This document shows positions 59,610-64,000 of a stretch of 64,000 nucleotides of DNA, in pieces. How positions within the stretch are numbered: position 1 is the stretch's first letter; every line of letters begins with the position of its first letter. The notes beneath the pieces were generated by a model. It had not been told where the DNA came from. It was given only the letters and a program-made list of their open reading frames with translations, and made no database searches. The DNA is from Leuconostoc inhae KCTC 3774 (GTDB lineage Bacteria; Bacillota; Bacilli; Lactobacillales; Lactobacillaceae), in NCBI GenBank assembly GCA_000166735.2, contig AEMJ01000164.1, positions 18,337 through 82,336 of the forward strand, read 5' to 3'. The position numbers and the translations under genes were made by a program.

Positions 59610-60425
59610 TTAATTTGTAAATAATTGCTGATTTGTTTTTGAAGCATCTGACACTGATGTCTCACTAAGGAGATGTGCTGTTAATACTTTACGATTTTCT
59701 GGATGTAAATTGAACCAACCCGGTTCATCACAAGTAACTAACGTTAACAAGGGTTTATTCGTCACGCGCTTGTCACTCGCCACCGAAGTATTTTTATAAT
59801 TCACGACCGTATTTCCCGAAACCGATTCATTTTTGCTATTAAATTGATAGATATAAATTTTATTCCCATCGCTCAAATAAGCCTTGGGGTGTTTATCAAC
59901 ATCTATACTGCTTTGTAATGGACTAAAGCCTGTCTTGTTATCACCATAATTATGTGCAGCTAGACTAAAATTCGCTTCACCCATATTTTGGCCTGATTTC
60001 ACTGTCCCTGCCCCATAAGCAAGCACTTTATTCGTCGCACCTTCATTAATTTGCATTGTGGTCACTGGATTTTTGACCCCATCTTGCACTGGGATAGCGA
60101 TATAGCCCACCAGATACAATTGTCCTGGTAACTGACGATACTGCTTAATCTGAGCTGAGCTAGAAATTGCGGTATTTCCACTATATTGGGTTGCAAGCAC
60201 TTTCTGCCGTTGTGCGCCAGTTGCAATTTTGTGTTTTACCTTCACATCTTGAGCTTGATAATAGTTAGCTGCCTGAGCAGTATGGTGTGCATGGCATATC
60301 ATGCCCATTGTGACACCACCTATCACAGCTAGAACAATTCCAGCTGTGATAATGCGCTTCTTGTACGTCATTCTAGGCTTTTTCTCTTGATAGAATGTGT
60401 ACGGTTCATTTGACTGATTTGTCAT
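59610..60425 (-). CDS. class A-like sortase
   Basis: 271-residue transpeptidase that anchors LPXTG proteins to the cell wall. One N-terminal helix (ITAGIVLAVIGGVTMGMICHA), catalytic His in SLAAHNYG, Cys in LLTLVTCDEP and Arg in ENRKVLTAHLL. It lies directly upstream of the only LPXTG gene in the element and so is probably dedicated to it. Confidence 0.9.
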   Translation of the reverse strand: MTNQSNEPYTFYQEKKPRMTYKKRIITAGIVLAVIGGVTMGMICHAHHTAQAANYYQAQDVKVKHKIATGAQRQKVLATQYSGNTAISSSAQIKQYRQLPGQLYLVGYIAIPVQDGVKNPVTTMQINEGATNKVLAYGAGTVKSGQNMGEANFSLAAHNYGDNKTGFSPLQSSIDVDKHPKAYLSDGNKIYIYQFNSKNESVSGNTVVNYKNTSVASDKRVTNKPLLTLVTCDEPGWFNLHPENRKVLTAHLLSETSVSDASKTNQQLFTN

Positions 60426-60504
60426 ACTGTTTCACCTTTCTTAATGTCATGGACTGACTAAAACGTTGGATTTCGAATCGGGATCATTGTGCCCTCATTT
60501 CTAA

Positions 60505-60536
60505 ATAAAAAAGGCAACCATATTTTTATGGTTGCC
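60505..60536 (-). terminator. terminator after the partition operon
   Basis: GGCAACCAT / ATGGTTGCC stem (60513-60521 and 60528-60536) with a T-rich tail on the minus strand. Confidence 0.85.
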
Positions 60537-60568
60537 GCGTTCATGTCACATATGTTCTCACTTAAGCT

Positions 60569-60723
60569 CACAAATATTTCAAAGTTAATCCAATACTTAA
60601 ACCTAATGTAATATCAAATAAGCACTCACTCAGCACATCAAAATGAAACACACAACTGATAATTGTTAATGCCCATACTATTAGCCAGATAAAAATATCT
60701 ATTATACGCATTTGGTCGTTCAT
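60569..60723 (-). CDS. 51-residue membrane peptide after parB
   Basis: Short ORF from ATG 60723: MNDQMRIIDIFIWLIVWALT, a second hydrophobic stretch (DITLGLSIGLTL), stop TGA at 60569. It begins 7 bp after the parB-like stop and ends before the terminator at 60505. No clear RBS, but coupling is possible. Function unknown. Confidence 0.45.
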
Positions 60724-60729
60724 TACAAT

Positions 60730-60992
60730 TTATTTCTCTTTCATATTTTGCATTAATTTCAAAGTATCAGAATACTCTGGTTCATCAACTAATCTTGAGA
60801 CAGCTAAATCAAATAGTTCAATATAGCTAGTTCCGGTTATTGCTTTTAAAAGTGCTAATTGTTTATAATTTTTTCTTTAATTTTAATAGATTTAAATTTG
60901 GTGTCCTTAATCACTGGTGGTACAACATGTTTTAACACGGTTGGCTCAGTGTCTGTCATTGTTTCATTTGAAAATCGACTAAACTTACCCAT
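60730..60992 (-). pseudogene. small ParB/RHH-like partition partner, frameshifted as sequenced
   Basis: About 87 residues when joined: MGKFSRFSNETMTDTEPT, a basic stretch (KDTKFKSIKIKEKNYKQL), then helical LLKAITGTSYIELFDLAVSRL. The break is a missing base in the T6 run 60869-60874. ATG overlaps the parA stop (TAATG) behind AGGAGGTG, so it is co-translated with parA. Ribbon-helix-helix-like; centromere binding is inferred. Confidence 0.65.
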
Positions 60993-61741
60993 TACAACAC
61001 CTCCTGATTTCTAGCGACATCACATAATTTATCAAATAAGTTGGTGAGCTGTTTTCTCACTAATTTATTGTGTGAGTCATTTGAAAATACAGATGTTTCA
61101 TTTGCCAATGCTGTTCGTTCAGGCATATAGCCAATATATTCAGGATAATTGCTCAAATCCTCTAAGAGTTCCTTACTATTATTCTCAGATAGGTTGATTT
61201 TATTGCCAACCATTACTAGTTGCGCAGTGGCCTTAAACTCTTCATTCAAAACCTTTACAAAATGTTGTAAACTCAGTAACGCTAAAAATGAATCTTTACT
61301 TGGTTCCCCAACACCAACCACAATATCTGATACTAATAATGCATTTAGTGTGAGAATATCTTCATCATTTTCAGTGTCAACAATTACGTAATCATATGAG
61401 GCAATTAATTCAGCTTCATGGTTTGCTAACCAATTTCCAAAAATATATTCTCGTCGCCGGCGTTCATTTAAGCGTTGCTTTAACAAAGCAACATCTTTGT
61501 GTCCTGCAATGAGATCTAGATTATCTGAAATCTTAATTGGTGAAACTTCCCCTTTTTCAAAGAGGTTAATCACATTATTTGCCATTACCGGATATTGGCC
61601 ATAACGATGTGTTAAGTTAACCGAATCATCAAAATCTAACAACAAGACACGATGTGTTTGTTGTAAATATTCTGCCAAATTATAGGCAAATGTTGTTTTA
61701 CCTGCGCCACCTTTGTTCACATTGACTGTAATGATTTTCAT
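60992..61741 (-). CDS. parA: ParA-family partition ATPase
   Basis: 249 residues with the deviant Walker A NKGGAGKTTFAYNLA, switch region LLLDFDDSVNLTHRYG and Walker B YDYVIVDTE. It moves plasmid copies before cell division. The next gene, a small basic protein, is the expected partner. Its presence suggests the element has, or recently had, a replicating plasmid state. Confidence 0.92.
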   Translation of the reverse strand: MKIITVNVNKGGAGKTTFAYNLAEYLQQTHRVLLLDFDDSVNLTHRYGQYPVMANNVINLFEKGEVSPIKISDNLDLIAGHKDVALLKQRLNERRRREYIFGNWLANHEAELIASYDYVIVDTENDEDILTLNALLVSDIVVGVGEPSKDSFLALLSLQHFVKVLNEEFKATAQLVMVGNKINLSENNSKELLEDLSNYPEYIGYMPERTALANETSVFSNDSHNKLVRKQLTNLFDKLCDVARNQEVL

Positions 61742-61763
61742 AAAAGAGCCTCCTTAGGCATTC

Positions 61764-62054
61764 TCACCCTTGTGAGTTTTTATATTTATACGTTGCGACT
61801 AGTTTATTATCACGACGTTCTGCAATTAAATGCTTCCCCTGTTTAATTGTGCGAATTTTCGGGAATACTTTGACATAATCCTCACGCATCTTGACTAAAC
61901 ATTTTTTACCATCAATAATGGCATTATCATGTGAGATGTAAATACCATCTCGCCTCAACTCGGCAATTGTATCATCTTGCAGTTTGGCTGTAACATGGCT
62001 ATATCGCCCCAACCGTCTTAAATCATTTAAATTCAATTCGTACACTTGGTTCAT
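61764..62054 (-). CDS. small basic protein before parA, unknown function
   Basis: 96 residues, basic (VKMREDYVKVFPKIRTIKQGKHLIAERR), with AAGGAGG before the ATG. It precedes parA by 22 bp in the same operon and follows a structured leader. A DNA-binding or replication-control role is possible but not shown. Confidence 0.7.
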   Translation of the reverse strand: MNQVYELNLNDLRRLGRYSHVTAKLQDDTIAELRRDGIYISHDNAIIDGKKCLVKMREDYVKVFPKIRTIKQGKHLIAERRDNKLVATYKYKNSQG

Positions 62055-62300
62055 CTGTTAACCTCCTTAGGTCAATGCACGCTGCTCGTTCGTCATTAAT
62101 AGAACCTTATTTTTGCACGGTTTATCGTCTAGTTCACCGCAAACGACTACAAAACTTGTTTAATCTCATTGCACAGGGGTTTTGTCGTTTTATCACTGGA
62201 GCTGCTCGTTACTCAGCTTTTTGCCTAATTAAATAAACACTATTTAAATAGACTGGTTACTTTCCTATTTCTTTTTTATCCATAGTGATGCTAATCAGAA
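62055..62300 (-). promoter_or_regulatory. structured leader of the parA operon
   Basis: Non-coding. Contains long inverted repeats (AAACGAC..GTCGTTT with AAAAC..GTTTT; TGCGGT..ACCGTGCA) and two copies of GCTGCTCGTT about 120 bp apart. A TTGACA lies upstream on the minus strand near 62316-62321. It could be a leader RNA or a centromere (parS) site. Confidence 0.45.
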
Positions 62301-62850
62301 AATAGCCAGTAATCAATTGTCAAAGTACAGATGGTACACGAGAGTTTTAACGACTTGTCTTTGTCATAGCCAATCAATCTAACTTTCAATATCAAGGCAG
62401 AATCATGCTTAAGCCCTGTATCATCTAACCGCTAGGTTGGTTGGGAGAGTTTGCCCTATAGCGAGCTACTCAACATAACACTGACACCGATTAAGTTAAT
62501 CAATTCCACTGTTATGTCGTCCAATTTTACATAAATTGGCATACATTTAAACCCAGCACTGCCCAGGTACATTGAGAAAGGATCGTTTCGAGTTAGGGTC
62601 GAATAATGAACTAAGCACCATGTTTCTATTTCTCAAGCCGTATGGCGCCATTTTCAGTACGTCCACCCCGACCTTTATACGCATTTGTTGGGTTGTCGGC
62701 ACCACGAGTAAGTATCTTAACCTTACATTACTTCAAGTAGTCACTACGTACTCTCAGACACTATTTGGCGACAAGAGCTGTGCGACCCCTATTAAGCCAT
62801 ACTATTGTACGACGTCGTGTGCACAAAGCTATTAGCAATATGAATGAATT
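62300..62850. ncRNA. ORF-free, hairpin-rich region: candidate large structured RNA
   Basis: No credible gene in about 550 bp and less AT-rich than its surroundings. Many stems: CTAACC-GCTA-GGTTGG near 62430, CATAACA/TGTTATG around GATTAA-G-TTAATC at about 62477-62520, CCAATTT-TACAT-AAATTGG near 62520, ATGGCGCCAT near 62645, GTAG-TCA-CTAC near 62735 and ACGACGTCGT near 62812. Size and context (mobile element, near a strong promoter) resemble large ornate RNAs such as ROOL or GOLLD found on lactobacillales plasmids and phages. Strand and class are not established. Confidence 0.4.
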
Positions 62851-62856
62851 GCTATC

Positions 62857-63070
62857 TTTACAACTTTGTGAAATCGTGCTATGATATAAATATATTCACG
62901 TTGCGATACATGATTTTAAGATCACTAAAAGTAACGTCACAAGATATATTTTTGAAACGTTCTTCTAACCTTTGTTGTTAGAAAGCTATTCAATTTTTGG
63001 TTTTAAGATCAATAGCGTTATCAGGTACTCGCCAAAGTAAGCCTGATAACAACCCTATTGGTCTTTTTGT
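62857..63070 (+). ncRNA. small RNA gene with strong promoter and terminator, about 180 nt
   Basis: Promoter TTTACA (62857-62862), 17 bp, TATGAT (62880-62885). Terminator with two perfect stems, GATCAATAG/CTATTGGTC (63007-63015, 63055-63063) and GTTATCAGG/CCTGATAAC (63017-63025, 63042-63050), then T5. No ORF. An internal hairpin TTCTAAC-N7-GTTAGAA and a direct repeat TTTTAAGATCA (62914 and 63001) are present. The 3' end is antisense to the last codons of the XRE gene. Confidence 0.7.
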
Positions 63071-63312
63071 TTTGACTCTTTATTCAACGCCACATCATAC
63101 TCAGCCATTTCAATAATTTGATTAATTGGTAGATTAAGTATTTTTGACATATGAAGCATATTGGGAACACCTGGCAAATTCCCTTCACGGCGTTCATAGC
63201 GCCCAAATGTTGCTTGTGGCATCCCAGTCATTCTTTCTACTTCTGGTAAACTAAGCTGCTTTGATTGTCGCCACATCTTTAAGGCTACCGCTAGAGATAA
63301 TGTATTTGCCAT
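63055..63312 (-). CDS. XRE-family HTH regulator
   Basis: 85 residues with an HTH of Cro/cI type (LKMWRQSKQLSLPEVERMTG..ATFGRYERREGNLPG). AAAGGAA RBS. A perfect palindrome ACTCATATATGAGT (63330-63343) 18 bp upstream is a likely operator for self-control. A candidate master regulator for the element, possibly also of the AAAAGTAG operator arrays. Confidence 0.88.
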   Translation of the reverse strand: MANTLSLAVALKMWRQSKQLSLPEVERMTGMPQATFGRYERREGNLPGVPNMLHMSKILNLPINQIIEMAEYDVALNKESKQKDQ

Positions 63313-63329
63313 TATGGTTATTCCTTTCT

Positions 63330-63343
63330 ACTCATATATGAGT
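63330..63343. promoter_or_regulatory. palindrome upstream of the XRE gene
   Basis: Perfect 14-bp palindrome ACTCATATATGAGT, just upstream of the regulator gene; probable autoregulatory operator. Confidence 0.55.
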
Positions 63344-63389
63344 GCATTTTTCAAAAAATTTCAGGACTTCCCCTGATAAAAACAAAAAA

Positions 63390-63427
63390 TAAGTTGCAAG
63401 GATTTACATTTCCTTACAACTTATATC
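63390..63427 (-). terminator. hairpin terminator at the right end of the element
   Basis: Arms ATAAGTTG.AAGGA and TCCTT.CAACTTAT with one mismatch; T6-G-T5 follows on the minus strand. It blocks transcription into the element from the right. Confidence 0.75.
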
Positions 63428-63430
63428 TTA

Positions 63431-63844
63431 GTAGTTTTATTAGGTTATAAACGCGGTGCAATTGCCGGTGGTATGGGTTTGGCACTTTTTGATGTTACTC
63501 ATAATTATGTCTTAGACGCACCATATTACTTTTTTGAAGTATTTGTCGTTGGTGGCTTGGCAACGCTTGTTATTCAGCTACTAAACTATCGCGCCAAACC
63601 ACAATCATTTAAGTTAATACTGATTATACTGGCAGCTATTATAGCCAAATTTGTCACAACGACATTGCATAATTTTATAATGAGCTTAATCCGAGGTTTG
63701 ACGCTGCAACCGGCAATCGTTGCAACTTTGTCGGCACTTGTACCTACAATCGTTAATTGTGTGACAACGATGATAGTTGTTTTAATTATTTATCCAATTT
63801 TAAATGGAAGATTACGCAATCAACTATTCTCTGCATTAAACTAA
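63431..63844 (+). pseudogene. ECF transporter S component, 3' part, beyond the conjugative element
   Basis: Continues the gene begun at 34636: VVLLGYKRGAIAGGMGLALFD followed by four further helices and a basic end. An ATG at 63473 could start a truncated protein but is not a natural start. Vitamin or cofactor uptake through the shared ECF module would be lost if the two halves are not rejoined. Followed by its own terminator. Confidence 0.82.
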
Positions 63845-63849
63845 ATGTC

Positions 63850-63902
63850 AATAATTAAAAACATGCTTACCAATATCATTGGTAAGCATGTTTTTAATTA
63901 TT
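63850..63902. terminator. long perfect hairpin terminator
   Basis: 25-bp perfect arms (63850-63874 and 63878-63902) with a 3-base loop, after the ECF S-component gene. Confidence 0.92.
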
Positions 63903-63988
63903 GACAACACGAAACCCCATATTAACTAGATAACACGGAGGGGAGAAAATATTTTTAAGAATGAGAAGAGAGATTGGGAGAGAATGAA

Positions 63989-64000
63989 ATGAAAAATTTG
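63989..64000 (+). CDS. start of a gene cut by the window end
   Basis: ATG 63989 with GGGAG 8 bases upstream, reading M-K-N-L to the window edge. Too short to identify. Confidence 0.35.

Larger units (their letters stand above)
34795..63430. mobile_element. integrated conjugative element or plasmid, about 28.6 kb
   Basis: Bounded by the two halves of one ECF S-component gene. It holds an IS110 element, relaxase and MobC with candidate oriT, a type IV secretion gene cluster in the pCF10 (prg/pcf) order, adhesin and sortase, a ParA partition operon, ORF-free RNA-like DNA and an XRE regulator. Nearly all genes read leftward. The ends are uncertain by about 20 bp. Both junctions read like V-L-[FL]-L codons (GTTCTTTTTCTA left, GTAGTTTTATTA right, 8 of 12 identical), so a short imperfect duplication is possible. 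I see no serine or tyrosine integrase and no replication initiator. Confidence 0.85.

Noticed and set aside
62572..62835. An 87-codon plus-strand open frame in the region before the XRE gene
   Set aside because: No RBS, unusual composition (many Thr/Tyr/Cys) and no homology-like motif; it overlaps several perfect hairpins and is better read as RNA-like DNA.
62914..63011. TTTTAAGATCA repeated at 62914 and 63001, looking like CRISPR repeat units
   Set aside because: Only two copies, 87 bp apart, inside one small transcription unit, with no cas genes in the window.
63473..63844. A complete small membrane protein starting at ATG 63473
   Set aside because: Its frame extends upstream without stop through VVLLGYKRGAIAGG, the conserved middle of an S component; it is the 3' part of the split gene.

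Overview
The window comes from a low-GC Gram-positive lactic acid bacterium, almost certainly a Leuconostoc. The glucose-6-phosphate dehydrogenase at 12594-14054 is very close to the well-known L. mesenteroides enzyme, and sugar genes, AT-rich codon use, RBSs and promoters all fit. About 34.8 kb of chromosome is followed by a conjugative element of about 28.6 kb (about 34795-63430) and a short return to chromosome.

Chromosomal part. 1-6640: xylose/xyloside regulon (xylA, ROK repressor xylR, GH43 beta-xylosidase, GPH symporter), with two matching XylR operators and CcpA cre sites at the two promoters. 6761-12500: recQ, membrane proteins, an NhaC-family transporter behind a T-box leader (probable Tyr specifier), and an MFS transporter. 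12594-14054: zwf. 14204-20075: oppDFBCA. 20294-22095: membrane glycerophosphodiesterase. 22226-27952: a Bce-type peptide-antibiotic sensing/resistance module (BceA-BceB-RR-HK) plus a second ABC transporter, with a probable response-regulator box upstream. 28059-29444: AdcR/ZitR-type zinc repressor and metal-binding protein behind tandem operators. 29558-34351: aldo-keto reductase, an ABC-2 exporter and a YtrA-type GntR/ABC operon with its operator.

The element. The gene for an ECF transporter S component is split. Its 5' part is at 34636-34794 and its 3' part at 63431-63844. Everything between is foreign: an IS110-family insertion sequence at the left end, a MOBP relaxase with MobC and a candidate oriT, ArdC-like and TOPRIM proteins, a ToxN/AbiQ-like protein, many unknown small proteins, and a complete pCF10-like type IV secretion cluster (VirD4/PcfC, PcfB, VirB8, PG hydrolase, VirB4, PrgI, VirB6, small pilin-like protein). 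These are followed by an antigen I/II-like surface adhesin, a sortase, a ParA partition operon, a 1 kb ORF-free structured region, a strong small-RNA transcription unit and an XRE regulator. I found no integrase of the usual kinds and no Rep protein.

Two element-wide patterns stand out. (1) The same operator-like array, 8-bp-phased AAAAGTAG units ending in an AAAGTAG-N6-CTACTTT inverted repeat, precedes at least four transcription units. (2) The 62.06-63.07 kb region looks like RNA rather than protein.

Caution: about 25 single-base frameshifts, mostly in A/T runs of 5-7, break about 19 otherwise intact genes in both chromosome and element. This looks like homopolymer error in the assembly, so genes marked as frameshifted are probably functional in the real organism.
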